A stretch of 64,000 nucleotides of DNA from Collinsella sp. AF08-23 (GCF_003479805.1 NZ_QUHV01000004.1:86397-150396), one strand, 5' to 3'; shown: positions 9,253 through 21,195, numbered from the stretch's first letter. Made by a program: numbers and translations. Notes: generated by a model not told the origin, from the letters alone.

Positions 9253-9352
9253 GGGCTTCCCAGACACCGCACCTTGGGGTTCAATCGTCGGGCGCCGTAC
9301 GTTAGGCGTGCGCCCTCCTCTTTCACCCCAATCTGCGGTACCTGGAAAGCCC
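9253..9352 (+). repeat. Structured palindrome, copy A (after purH)
   Basis: An imperfect outer stem joins 9253-9280 (GGGCTTCCCAGACACCGCACC...) with 9325-9352 (...GCGGTACCTGGAAAGCCC). An inner GC-rich hairpin (GGGCGCCGTACG / CGTGCGCCC) lies between. It starts 19 bp after the purH stop. Closely related copies follow a GH1 gene (13973-14079) and aspS (62446-62548). It may act as a processing or termination structure. Confidence 0.65.
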
Positions 9353-9461
9353 TCGCCGGTTTGGAGGGTTTTTAGGGAACCTGGAAAGACCTCGCCGACC
9401 TGGATCGAGCTGGGTGGTGTACCTCGACTTTCCTTTGCCCGAGGGTGTTGTATGTGATTTG

Positions 9462-9497
9462 AACGTGCCGGGGAATTGTTTTCCCGGTACGTTTTTG
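9462..9497 (+). terminator. Terminator-like hairpin upstream of hypothetical gene
   Basis: AACGTGCCGGG pairs with CCCGGTACGTT (one G-T wobble) and is followed by a T tract. It ends a few bases before the Shine-Dalgarno AGGAGG of the gene at 9514. It could therefore stop purH read-through or attenuate the next gene. Confidence 0.55.
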
Positions 9498-9513
9498 CTT
9501 AGGAGGATTCGCC

Positions 9514-10230
9514 GTGAGCGACATCGAACCGTTCTTCAATTCGGCTGAGGAATGCGCCGCGTACGAGATGTTTTGCGCCGAGCAGGAGCGCGGTCTTGAG
9601 AAGTTCGAGCTGGCCGACCCCGCCTTGGTGTGCCGTTGGCGCATGAACCGCCGACAGGTTCCGCTCATCAACCGCCACATTCGAGCGTTGTCGCAGCGCG
9701 TGGTCAACGGTGCGCCCCTCACCACGAACATGCTTTCATGGGCCAAACAACATGTCGAATGGTCGCTTGCGGCAGGGGAGTATGAGGATCCGAACGGCGT
9801 GCTCATGCTGGTGATCGATGTGAACGGCGATGCCCTTATGAGCGTTGGGCCGTATGAGCCGCTGGCGGATACGTCGCGTGCCGCGCTTGTGTCCCGTGCC
9901 TCCATCGCGCGTGCGGAGGCGGCGGGCACCGGGGTGGCGCCCGAACTTCTTGGCGTGCTTACCGCCGATGGCCGTGTGTTGCTCGCCGCTACGCCCGGCG
10001 AGGCTCTTTGCGGTGCCGCAACGCTGGTAGAGCAGCTTGCCGCTGTTCGCGGTCATGCGGTTGAACGCTCGCTGGTGGACGGCGTGACGGCCGAGCAGGT
10101 TGCGGGCGCTGCGGGTGAGGGCGATGCCGTGTTCCTCATCTCCGACGAGCACGGCGTGGTGGTCGAGCGCGGAGCGACCAGCGGTGACGCGGCGCAGCTC
10201 TCGGCTGACGTCCGCAAGCTCTTTGCCTGA
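9514..10230 (+). CDS. Hypothetical protein, 238 aa
   Basis: The start is GTG 9514 with AGGAGG upstream at normal spacing. The protein is soluble and acidic, with no signal peptide or membrane helix. The N-terminal third is rich in Glu, Cys and aromatics (AAYEMFCAEQERGLEKFELADP). The middle has strand-like runs (NGVLMLVIDVNGDALMSVGPYEPL). The C-terminal part (EGDAVFLISDEHGVVVE) resembles a second copy of a similar fold. Codon use matches its neighbours, so it is a real host gene, but I do not recognise a family or function. Confidence 0.7.
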   Translation: MSDIEPFFNSAEECAAYEMFCAEQERGLEKFELADPALVCRWRMNRRQVPLINRHIRALSQRVVNGAPLTTNMLSWAKQHVEWSLAAGEYEDPNGVLMLVIDVNGDALMSVGPYEPLADTSRAALVSRASIARAEAAGTGVAPELLGVLTADGRVLLAATPGEALCGAATLVEQLAAVRGHAVERSLVDGVTAEQVAGAAGEGDAVFLISDEHGVVVERGATSGDAAQLSADVRKLFA

Positions 10231-10289
10231 TGTGCTACGCGCAACCGGGCCCTTACCCGCGCCGCCGGTCTCCCTCAGCCGCATTCCTG

Positions 10290-10361
10290 CCGCGAAAGTT
10301 AACTCTCGCAGCCCGTTTTGCCGCGATTCGTGTGTATCGTTCCGCGAAAGTTAACTCTCGC
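10290..10361. repeat. Paired palindromes centred on GTTAAC
   Basis: CCGCGAAAGTTAACTCTCGC occurs twice, at 10290-10309 and 10342-10361, 52 bp apart (about five helical turns). Each copy is close to a perfect dyad. They lie in the 330-bp gap before the response regulator gene. They could be operators for it or a dispersed repeat; no other gene was seen in this gap. Confidence 0.5.
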
Positions 10362-10561
10362 GGAAGAAGTTGCCCCTCATGCGGAGGCAATCGCCCACCC
10401 GCGCGCCTGTGCCGGCTCCTTACATTGATGAAAGCTCTTTGCTTGCCGTTCTCGTTGCGAGGCTAGGCGGGGCATAATGAAAGCACGACAAAACGTCAAT
10501 CGGCTGCACGCGCGCGGCGAACACGCCCTCGCGCACGAGGCGGTGGAAGGGAAGTGGTGGC

Positions 10562-11236
10562 ATGGCGCGCATATTCGTGGTCGAGGATGACGCCCCCATT
10601 CGCAACGAGGTCATCGAAGTGCTCGAGCGTCAGGGCTACGAGGCTTCGTACTGCCTTACCTTCGATCACGTGGTCGAGGATATCCTGGCCGCCCGCCCCG
10701 ACCTTGTGCTGCTCGACCTCACGTTGCCGGGCACGGACGGGCAACTTGTCTGCCGCGAGCTGCGCCAGCAGTCTGACATCCCCGTCATCGTGCTCACGTC
10801 GCGCGTGACCGAGGTCGACGAGGTCATGAGCATGACCATGGGCGCGGACGACTTCATACCCAAGCCCTACAGTGCGCGCGTGCTCGTTGCGCGTGTGCAG
10901 GCGCTGCTGCGTCGCGTCAAGGGCGCATCGGATTCCAGCCGCGCGCTCGAGCACAATGGCGTGGCCCTCGATCTGTCGCGCTCCACGGCAACCGCAACGC
11001 AGACCGGCCGCTCCATCGAGCTCACCAAAAACGAGATGCGCATCCTCTCGTTGCTTATCGCTCATGCGGGAACGATCGTGAGCCGAGAGGCGATCATGCG
11101 CGACCTATGGGACTCCGATGCCTTTGTGGACGACAACACGCTTACCGTGAACATCAACCGTTTGCGCACGACGCTGGAAAAAATCGGGATCACGGGGTAT
11201 CTCACCACGCATCGCGGTCGCGGCTACTCGGTGTAG
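10562..11236 (+). CDS. OmpR-family response regulator
   Basis: A 224-aa protein with a receiver domain at residues 1-120 (acidic pair D9/D10, phospho-acceptor D52 in LLDLTLP, switch Lys in DDFIPKPY) and an OmpR-type winged helix at about 130-224 (LTKNEMRILSLLIAHAGTIVSREAIMRDLW, ending in HRGRGYSV). It forms an operon with the histidine kinase nine bases downstream. The sequence resembles the BceR/GraR branch, which usually controls antimicrobial-peptide transporters, but no BceAB-type transporter is adjacent. Confidence 0.93.
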   Translation: MARIFVVEDDAPIRNEVIEVLERQGYEASYCLTFDHVVEDILAARPDLVLLDLTLPGTDGQLVCRELRQQSDIPVIVLTSRVTEVDEVMSMTMGADDFIPKPYSARVLVARVQALLRRVKGASDSSRALEHNGVALDLSRSTATATQTGRSIELTKNEMRILSLLIAHAGTIVSREAIMRDLWDSDAFVDDNTLTVNINRLRTTLEKIGITGYLTTHRGRGYSV

Positions 11237-11245
11237 GGGTGCGCC

Positions 11246-12310
11246 ATGAAGCTATCCGAGTTCCTTGCTTCGTCATGGCCTCACATGGCGCCTGCCTGCA
11301 TCGCGGCGGCGCTTTGCGCGTTCATTTCCGCGGTGGGCGGCGCGGGGTTTGCAGTGAGTGCGCTGATGGCCTTGCTGATCGTGGGGTCGGCACTGGTGGC
11401 GCTCGTTGTCGATTACCGCCGAAAGCGCTCATTTTACGCCGACTTGGCTGCATGCATCGATGATGTCGAGCATCCCCTGTGGATCACCGAGATGATGGAT
11501 AGACCCGAGTTTTTGGAAGGGCGCCTGGCGTACGAGGCACTTTGCCGCGTTTCCAAAGCGGCCAATGATGACGTGGCGGAGTATCGTCGTCAGACTCAGG
11601 ATTATCGCGAGTACGTCGAAACGTGGGTACATGAGGCTAAGTCGCCCTTGGCCGCCTCCCACTTGATGTTGGAAAACCTTATGGAGGCGGCGCCCGCCGA
11701 CGAGACGGGAGAGAAGCTCCTTGTTAAGACCGAGGCGCTCGGCGAGGAGCTCGATCGCGTTGAGGGCTACATCGAACAGGCTCTGTTCTTTGCGCGCTCC
11801 GAGTCTCTTGATCGCGATTACCTCATTCGCGCCTATGACCTCCAGAAGCTCGTGGGCGACGCAGTTCGCGCGAACGCGCGCGTGCTCATCGGCGCCCACG
11901 TGTCGCCGTTTCGTAGAGGGCTTGACCACACGGTGTTTACCGACGAGAAGTGGATGACGTTCATCCTGGGCCAGCTTATCCAGAACAGCGCGAAGTACGC
12001 CCAGGGTGATGGCGCCGAAATCGTGTTTACCAGCAGGTTGGTCGACGAGGGGCGCGCGACGGAGCGCGTGGAGCTTGAGGTCCGTGACAACGGCTGCGGG
12101 GTTGAGCAAGCGGAGCTGCCGCGCGTCTTTGATCGTGGGTTCACGGGCGACAACGGACGTACAGGCAAGCGTGCCACGGGCATCGGCTTGTACTTGGTCA
12201 AGCGCCTATGCGGCAAAATGGGCCTTTCCGTGCGGGCGGACGCGCGCCCGGGGGAGTTTTTCGCCGTGACCATCGGGTTTCCCACCAATAAGATGCATTA
12301 CTTCGAATAG
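11246..12310 (+). CDS. Sensor histidine kinase, BceS-like
   Basis: A 354-aa protein with two N-terminal membrane helices (about 13-33 and 37-56) separated by only a few residues. This is the layout of intramembrane-sensing kinases, which lack a real extracellular sensor. The phospho-acceptor is H129 in ETWVHEAKSPLAASHL. The ATPase domain shows LGQLIQNSAKYAQG (N box), VRDNGCGV (G1) and GKRATGIGLYLVKRL (G2). It is expected to phosphorylate the preceding regulator. Kinases of this type normally sense through a BceAB-like ABC transporter; the nearest ABC genes here are 4.3 kb downstream and of a different family. Confidence 0.92.
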   Translation: MKLSEFLASSWPHMAPACIAAALCAFISAVGGAGFAVSALMALLIVGSALVALVVDYRRKRSFYADLAACIDDVEHPLWITEMMDRPEFLEGRLAYEALCRVSKAANDDVAEYRRQTQDYREYVETWVHEAKSPLAASHLMLENLMEAAPADETGEKLLVKTEALGEELDRVEGYIEQALFFARSESLDRDYLIRAYDLQKLVGDAVRANARVLIGAHVSPFRRGLDHTVFTDEKWMTFILGQLIQNSAKYAQGDGAEIVFTSRLVDEGRATERVELEVRDNGCGVEQAELPRVFDRGFTGDNGRTGKRATGIGLYLVKRLCGKMGLSVRADARPGEFFAVTIGFPTNKMHYFE

Positions 12311-12405
12311 GCGTGCGCGGAGCCTGAATCCATGTGGTCCCGATGACGATCTGGGGATTTCGCAAAAGGTATCAGGATGTATCAATCACGTTGTGTAGTT
12401 CGTAA

Positions 12406-15530
<3,125 letters not shown>

Positions 15531-15531
<1 letters not shown>

Positions 15532-16373
15532 TGGCGCAATCCAAGATCGTCTTCCTCGATGTGGACGGCACAATCACCGACTACGAGAACAACGTGCCGC
15601 AGTCTGCGAAGGACGCCATCAAGGCGGCCCGCGCCAACGGGCACCGCGTGTACATGTGCACCGGCCGCAGCAAGGCCGAGAACCCGCCCGAGATCTGGGA
15701 GATCGGCTTCGACGGCATGATCGGCGGCAACGGCTGCTATGTGGAGTCCGAGGGTGAGGTGGTGATGCATCAGCTCATTACGGCGGAGCAGTGCCGCCAC
15801 ATTGTGGACTGGCTGCATGCGCGCGGGCTCGAGTTCTACCTCGAATCCAACAACGGCCTGTTCGCGAGCGAACGTTTTCGCGAGGAGGCCGGCCCGGTCA
15901 TGAGGCTCTACGCCAAGGGCAAGGGCGCCAGCGACGAGGATGCCGAGACTTCGGCCCATGCGTTCATGGACGCGCTCATCTACGGTGGCGAGCTGTACCG
16001 CGACGACCTCAACAAGGTGAGCTTTATCCTGTCGAGCTACCAGGATCATTTGGACTCCGTCGAGGAGTTCCCCGATCTGGTGGCGCGCACCTGGGGCGGC
16101 AAGGGCGAACATGCCCTGTTTGGCGACCTGGGCGTGAAGGGGCTCGACAAGGCGCACGCCATCCGTGTGCTCGTGGAACACTTGGGCGCGAACATGGCAG
16201 ACACCATCGCCGTGGGCGACGCCAAGGTCGACATCCCCATGTTCGCGTGCTGCGGCGCGAGCGTGTGCATGGGCAGTGGCGGCGACGAGGCCAAGGCCGC
16301 TGCCGATTGGGTCACCACGGATGTGGACGACGACGGCATGTGGAACGCCTTTGTGCACTTGGGACTAATCTAA
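15531..16373 (+). CDS. HAD-superfamily hydrolase, Cof type
   Basis: A 280-aa cytoplasmic phosphatase. Motif I is FLDVDGTITDYENN (nucleophile and acid Asp), motif II lies around YMCTGRS, and motif IV is IAVGDAKVDIPMF. A C2-type cap lies between. The Cof/YidA group removes phosphate from sugar phosphates and similar metabolites. Overlap with the GH1 stop (TAATG) places it in the phospho-glucoside operon, where it may recycle phosphorylated sugars or aglycones; that role is inferred. A terminator follows. Confidence 0.9.
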
Positions 16374-16417
16374 GAAAGCTCCAAAGTAGACCACGCGAAT
16401 CTATATACATTGCATTG

Positions 16418-16453
16418 CGGAACGGCTCCGAAGTACGGGGCCGTTCCGTTTTT
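16418..16453 (+). terminator. Rho-independent terminator after HAD gene
   Basis: The GGAACGGC-CCG arm pairs with CGG-CCGTTCC, followed by GTTTTTA, 45 bp after the HAD stop. Confidence 0.8.
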
Positions 16454-16588
16454 ACGTAAGGCTGTACGACAGGAAACATGCATTTCATCAGGGGTGTACG
16501 ACAGACAGAACAGGCATAACGGGTTAAGACTTGAAGTGTCTTCGACGGTGTGATGGCTCCATAAGGGGAAGCCGCACGTGGCAAGCGG

Positions 16589-17467
16589 ATGGATGCTAGG
16601 ATGTCTCGATCTTTTTTTACGCTGTTGCGCCTATGCACAGGGCGGAAGCTGGTTTGGGCGTTTCTCGCCTGTTTCGCGCTGTTGTTCTATGAGCTCGTTC
16701 AGCTGATGCTGACTGCGTACGGAAATGCAGGTCAAGTTGAGATCATGGGCATCGATTTGCCACCTCTCGTTCTGGCGGCGGAGGCCTTTGGGCGCTCCGC
16801 CGCCCCGTGGCTCATCGTGCCGTTCGTCGTGTGCGCCTATGCCGAAGAGCACTTGGCAAACGGCTACGTTGTGATGATTCAATCGAACGGTGAAGACGCC
16901 AAGGTTCTGGCGCTGAAATTCATATTAGTGGCAACTGCCCTCTCGTTATGCACCGCTGTTGCGATGAGCGTATGTATCCTGTTGGTATGCGCGTTGCTCT
17001 GTCGCGGTACGCTTGATGCCGCGTACATGACGAGTCTTGCGAGTGCAGGGGTCCGAGTTCTAACAGATTCCATGGCGATCAATTATGCCGGTGCGATCTT
17101 GGTCGGCATGCTTCGGGTGGTAGCGATCGGCGCCGCATCCATGGGCTTTGCCTTGATTGCCCGCTGGAAGCACGCCGGGGTGCTCGCTATTCCCATGATA
17201 TGGCTCACGCTGTCTTATACCCCCGCAATGACGGTTATCGCTGGAGTATTGGGAACTCTAGGTATGCCGCCGGAGAGGCTGGCGAAACCCGTATATAGCC
17301 TGATGGCGTATACGGAGACAAGCGCCGCGCTGCATGTGTTTCTTTGCTCCGAAATTTCCTTCTGCCTTGTCGTGCTTGCGGCATCGGTGTTGGTTGCGGT
17401 CAAGGCACCGCGTTCTCTCCGAGTGAAAGCCGCAGGTGTGACCCAAAAAAACGATTTGATGAGATGA
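16589..17467 (+). CDS. ABC transporter permease (1)
   Basis: A 292-aa membrane protein with about six helices (starting near LVWAFLACFALLFYELVQL) and no catalytic motif. This is the layout of ABC-2 type permeases of the bacteriocin- or lantibiotic-immunity kind. It is followed by a second permease and an ATPase gene, so the set was a typical exporter operon. The ribosome site is weak for ATG 16589; ATG 16601 is an alternative. The ATPase gene downstream is truncated, so the exporter may be dead. Confidence 0.75.
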   Translation: MDARMSRSFFTLLRLCTGRKLVWAFLACFALLFYELVQLMLTAYGNAGQVEIMGIDLPPLVLAAEAFGRSAAPWLIVPFVVCAYAEEHLANGYVVMIQSNGEDAKVLALKFILVATALSLCTAVAMSVCILLVCALLCRGTLDAAYMTSLASAGVRVLTDSMAINYAGAILVGMLRVVAIGAASMGFALIARWKHAGVLAIPMIWLTLSYTPAMTVIAGVLGTLGMPPERLAKPVYSLMAYTETSAALHVFLCSEISFCLVVLAASVLVAVKAPRSLRVKAAGVTQKNDLMR

Positions 17468-17476
17468 GGAGGGGTC

Positions 17477-18469
17477 ATGCGCAGTGTCCATAGTGCGTCT
17501 TCAGCGTTCCGACGGCTTGTCAGTTTCGAGCTGCGGAGGTTCGTGACACCGTTCCGTATGGTATTGGCGATGGTTTCCCTCGTTGCGATGGTTGTGCTTG
17601 CGCGGGGCAACTTGCTGCAGCAGATGGCGATCGCGGCGCCTCAACTCGCCGACGATGGCATGAGCGTTTCGCCGACTGCTTTTGATATGGCATATCTGGC
17701 CCTCAACAACCAGTTGATAACGGGGATTATCCTTCCGATTGTGTGCGGCATTCTGTGCTCCGATCTTGTAGCGCGAGATTATTCGGGTGGGATGCGCACT
17801 CTGATTGCGTGCGAGACGCGGGGCGCTTCGACGTATGTAGCGGCAAAACTTGTTACCGCGGCAGTTGTGTGTCAGGGCGTCGTACTACTCTTCATTGCCG
17901 CATGCATCCTGGTGTCATGCCTCTTGCTCGATCTCCCCATTGCGATTGAACCTTCTGCATGGCTGGCATCGAGTGGGCCGCAGGACAGTATTTGGGCTCA
18001 ATACGGGCCAATTCCCATGGGCTGGAATTACGCCGCACTCATTGTTGCGCTTGTCTTGGGTTTTGGGGCGCTTGAAACTGTATTGTCGTGGACTGCCATG
18101 GCGGTATGCTCTTTTTTGAAATCTCCAAGCGCGGCTCCGTTGGTTGTTGCTCTGTTTTATGTGATTGCCTCGCAGTTCGAGTCACTGGTCACAAGTTTGG
18201 GGATGTTGCTGGGGATTACCTCTTGGATCAAAACGATAGGCTGGATTGTCGATCGCCTGTGTCTGGTGAACTACCGATTGGGGGCTTCATTTTTTCAGGA
18301 GTTTGCCGGTGGCGCATATCAGGGGTATATCGCGGTCGCTTCGGATGTTGCAGCGGGCACGTATCCGATTAACAACTGGGCGAGTTTGCTGTCGATGCTT
18401 GCGGTTCTATCGGCCATTTCGATGGTGCTGCTTCTTGTCCACGAAAGAAGGCTTCACGGGCGAGCGTGA
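17477..18469 (+). CDS. ABC transporter permease (2)
   Basis: A 330-aa membrane protein nine bases after permease 1, with GGAGGGG before ATG 17477. It has about six helices, including IILPIVCGILCSDLVARDYSGG, which carries the ABC-2 signature region (a helix followed by D..SGG with RT at the membrane edge, as in MutE/BcrB-like permeases). It likely forms a heterodimer with permease 1 to export peptides or lipids. Codon use is less G+C-biased than in the housekeeping genes, which suggests transfer of this cluster. Confidence 0.8.
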   Translation: MRSVHSASSAFRRLVSFELRRFVTPFRMVLAMVSLVAMVVLARGNLLQQMAIAAPQLADDGMSVSPTAFDMAYLALNNQLITGIILPIVCGILCSDLVARDYSGGMRTLIACETRGASTYVAAKLVTAAVVCQGVVLLFIAACILVSCLLLDLPIAIEPSAWLASSGPQDSIWAQYGPIPMGWNYAALIVALVLGFGALETVLSWTAMAVCSFLKSPSAAPLVVALFYVIASQFESLVTSLGMLLGITSWIKTIGWIVDRLCLVNYRLGASFFQEFAGGAYQGYIAVASDVAAGTYPINNWASLLSMLAVLSAISMVLLLVHERRLHGRA

Positions 18470-18544
18470 CGCCTCGCATACGCGGAATTGTAGATAGATG
18501 GTTTTGAACGTATTGGGGCGATAGAGGGATGAGGTGGTAGAGAG

Positions 18545-19078
18545 ATGGGGGCCTCCACGTCTGTCATCGGTGGTGGACCGGCGATTTCCCTGAGAAACGT
18601 GAGCGTTTCGTACAGGGATCGAATTGTTTTCTCCAATGCTTCTCTTGAGGCGAAAAGGGGAGACGTTATCGGGTTTATGGGACCCAACGGCGCGGGAAAA
18701 AGCACGATGCTGCGCGTGCTGGCAGGTCTTGTTGTTCCCCGCCAGGGAAGCGGGCAGGTGCTCGGTCATGCGCTGGGAGAACATCGTCATGTTCCTTTTG
18801 GCATCATGCTGGAAACCCCTCCGTTCATTGAAGAGAAGACGGGGAGGGAGAACCTTGTTCTCCTTGCGAAGCTCAGGGGCGTCGCAAGCGGAGATATTCA
18901 AAAGTACTGCGATGCATGCATGAGGACGGTTGGTCTGGATCCCAAGCTCAATGTCCCAGTCAAGTCCTATTCGCAGGGAATGAGAAAGCGCCTCGCTTTG
19001 GCTCAGTCATTGCTTTTTGCGCGTTTGACTGCTCGCCCGGCATGTTGCCCCTTTTGTTTTCGCTTCTGTTTGGGCTGA
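18545..19078 (+). pseudogene. ABC transporter ATP-binding subunit, truncated before Walker B
   Basis: The reading frame gives 177 aa, but only about the first 158 (to 19018) fit the family. Walker A is GPNGAGKST (residues 46-54), the Q-loop region is around FGIMLETPPF, and the signature is YSQGMRKRLALAQSLL (142-157). The chain should continue with LLILDEPT..GLD. Instead it runs into unrelated residues (ARLTARPACCPF) read from the start of the next gene. Walker B, the D-loop and the switch His are absent, so ATP hydrolysis is not expected. A deletion that fused this gene to the LuxR regulator is the simplest cause. Confidence 0.85.
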
Positions 19079-21012
19079 ACATGATCGGGGCGGTCTTCTC
19101 TGTGTGGGGAGATGAGCCGCGCGCGCTTCGAGTGCTTGCCTGCGTTGAATTGGTGCCTGTGCTTACGCTCGTTGCTTCTGTGGGGGAGCAAATGGCCGGT
19201 CTTCTGGTTGACGGAACCTCTGCGTACGGCATGCCAGAAGTTGTTTTGCTTGCAGCATTGGATGGATGTTCCGTCCTCGCTTTGTTCTTGCGTGCTTTCG
19301 TCACGCGGGGTCGATATGTGGAAGAATCGCGCGAGGAGAAGTGTGTTTTGGTTTCCCCTGAATCGCTTGCGGAACAATTGGGTCCTTTCAACCTGTCTGA
19401 ACGCGAGCTGTTCGTGTTGATGGAAAGCCTCCGAGGTAGATCTTTGGCCTCCATAGCCAAGGAACTCGGCGTATCACGATCAACGGCGGGAACGTACCGT
19501 TTGCGAGCGTATGCAAAGGCAGGCGTCGAGTCGCTTGATGAGGCGCGCGCCAAGTTCACCACGCCCAAGTCGGTACAGACGGCCGAGGTGATGGGGAGGG
19601 GTCCTTGCCCAGTGCGTCGGAGCGTCGCTGCTTTGGGTTTGGTGGCATGGTTCGCGCTGGCTGGGTCACTCTTACTACCGTGGAGCGGGTCACGTGCGTG
19701 GTTGTGCGACGAGGTGTGGTCGACATTGCCGTCGCTTCTGCTTATGCTGGCATCTTGCTATCTCATTTTCAGCAATCAAGTAGATTCGAGAAAGATGCGA
19801 CGCGGTATGCTTCGGTATGCCGCGGTGTGTTCCGCACTGATTGTTCCTGTGTCATGTGCGCTGTCTGGCCGTATAGCTACCACTGGGATTCTCCCAGTTC
19901 TTTTCAGCTCGTTGGCGTTGTCCGCGCTCGTGGTGGGTTTTGAAAGCGTGGTTAATCTTGCGCGACGTGCTCATTGCGGGATTGTGGAATGCGCCGCGGT
20001 GGCTGCCATGGTTCTTTCCGTTTCATCTGCAACGGCTGTGTGGTATACGGTTGCGATCGCAACGTCCGCGGCAATTCTGTGCACGTTGTTAGCGTGGGTT
20101 GTGCGCACTGAGAAGCGAGGCGACGAGACCTCGATGCCTGAGGATGTGCGTACGGGTGACTCGAAGACAATGACTCAGACCGTCGGTTTCTTTCCGCGCA
20201 GAGAGCAGGCGTTTTGCATCATTGCGGGCTTTTCAATGGTGGGGTGGGGTTTCTACCAGATTAACGAAGTCGCTGTTTTAAACGTCGATGCCATAGCAAG
20301 CTTGCCACCGATCTTCTTTGCGTGTTCGACCCTCCTGTACACGAGTGCGCTCTTCTTCATCTGGAATCGCTATGTGAGGAATCGAGAAGTGCTCCTGGCG
20401 AGTTTTATTGCGATCATCTGGTTTGCTTCGGCCATGGTGATTATCGGACTGCAGTATTTGGGCTGTCATAACGATGCCTCTCCGATGGGGCACATGATGA
20501 TCGGTTTTCCGTGCATGGTGCTCGCTGGCATGTCCGTTGACGCACTCCTGTCCTTCCAGGAACAACATAGCTGCAAATCGTTTAGATTTGCCTATCCGGT
20601 GGTGCTTCTCGTTGGGCTGGCGATATGGTGTGGAGGTATCGTTGTTGCGGACGCGGCGAAAGCCTTTGCATCGCAGGAAATATCTACGGTATGCATTGTC
20701 GCCGGGGGAGCTATGGGGTTCGTGGGCCTTGTGGACACAGGGCGTACGCTGCATAAACGGACAGCATTGAGCTCTACAAGTTCTGAGGCAGTTATTGATG
20801 TCCTGATAGGGGCAGGGCTCACGCCGTCTGAGGCGCGGGTAGCGCTGCTGGTGTGTAGCGGCCTCGCTGCCCGAGAGGCGGCAGGAGTGCTATGCGTCGA
20901 GTGTAGTACGGTGCGATCGCATTTGAGGAGTGTGTACGCGAAATTAGCGGTGCATACGAGGGCGGAGCTCGAGGTCGCGGTTGCTGCGCTTGTGCGCGAG
21001 CACATTCGATAG
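19042..21012 (+). CDS. Membrane-bound LuxR-family regulator with two HTH domains
   Basis: About 656 aa from ATG 19042. The frame is open further upstream, but those codons read the truncated ATPase gene out of frame. There are three hydrophobic helices, then a LuxR-type HTH at about 130-190 (LSERELFVLMESLRGRSLASIAKELGVSRSTAGTYRLRAYAK), about a dozen more helices, and a second LuxR HTH at the C-terminus (LTPSEARVALLVCSGLAAREAAGV...). Coriobacteria are rich in regulators with a many-helix N-terminus and a C-terminal LuxR HTH. This one looks like the tail of one fused to a full second copy. No ribosome site is visible at 19042, so the true 5' end was probably lost in the deletion. Confidence 0.7.
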   Translation: MLPLLFSLLFGLNMIGAVFSVWGDEPRALRVLACVELVPVLTLVASVGEQMAGLLVDGTSAYGMPEVVLLAALDGCSVLALFLRAFVTRGRYVEESREEKCVLVSPESLAEQLGPFNLSERELFVLMESLRGRSLASIAKELGVSRSTAGTYRLRAYAKAGVESLDEARAKFTTPKSVQTAEVMGRGPCPVRRSVAALGLVAWFALAGSLLLPWSGSRAWLCDEVWSTLPSLLLMLASCYLIFSNQVDSRKMRRGMLRYAAVCSALIVPVSCALSGRIATTGILPVLFSSLALSALVVGFESVVNLARRAHCGIVECAAVAAMVLSVSSATAVWYTVAIATSAAILCTLLAWVVRTEKRGDETSMPEDVRTGDSKTMTQTVGFFPRREQAFCIIAGFSMVGWGFYQINEVAVLNVDAIASLPPIFFACSTLLYTSALFFIWNRYVRNREVLLASFIAIIWFASAMVIIGLQYLGCHNDASPMGHMMIGFPCMVLAGMSVDALLSFQEQHSCKSFRFAYPVVLLVGLAIWCGGIVVADAAKAFASQEISTVCIVAGGAMGFVGLVDTGRTLHKRTALSSTSSEAVIDVLIGAGLTPSEARVALLVCSGLAAREAAGVLCVECSTVRSHLRSVYAKLAVHTRAELEVAVAALVREHIR

Positions 21013-21090
21013 TGGTTTTCTATAGTGGGCCTCGGCGCATTCGCAAAACTTATATGGAAACATGCGATGGGTCGTCCTTGCGGTCTTGGC

Positions 21091-21153
21091 GCAAAGCAAA
21101 TCAAAGCTGCAAAACAAATCAAGGAAATCAAGCGCGCAAAACAAATCAAGGAA
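21091..21153 (+). repeat. Short direct repeats upstream of AAA ATPase gene
   Basis: GCAAAACAAATCAAGGAA occurs exactly at 21109-21126 and 21136-21153, with a degenerate copy at 21091-21108. The block ends just before a possible -10 (TATAGT, 21158-21163) and the ATPase gene. It could be a regulatory site for that gene. Confidence 0.5.
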
Positions 21154-21195
21154 TGGGTATAGTGTAGGCGAATGAGCATTGTGATCGGAGGCATC

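Noticed and set aside
7441-9267. 608-codon open frame antisense to purH
   Set aside because: Overlaps purH completely, with repetitive Gly/Val/His composition; no family pattern.
18916-19041. First 42 residues of the LuxR open frame
   Set aside because: They are read from the ABC ATPase gene in another frame, so they are not native to the regulator.
21091-21153. CRISPR-like repeat pattern
   Set aside because: Only two exact repeats with unequal spacers and no cas genes. No CRISPR array was seen anywhere in the window.
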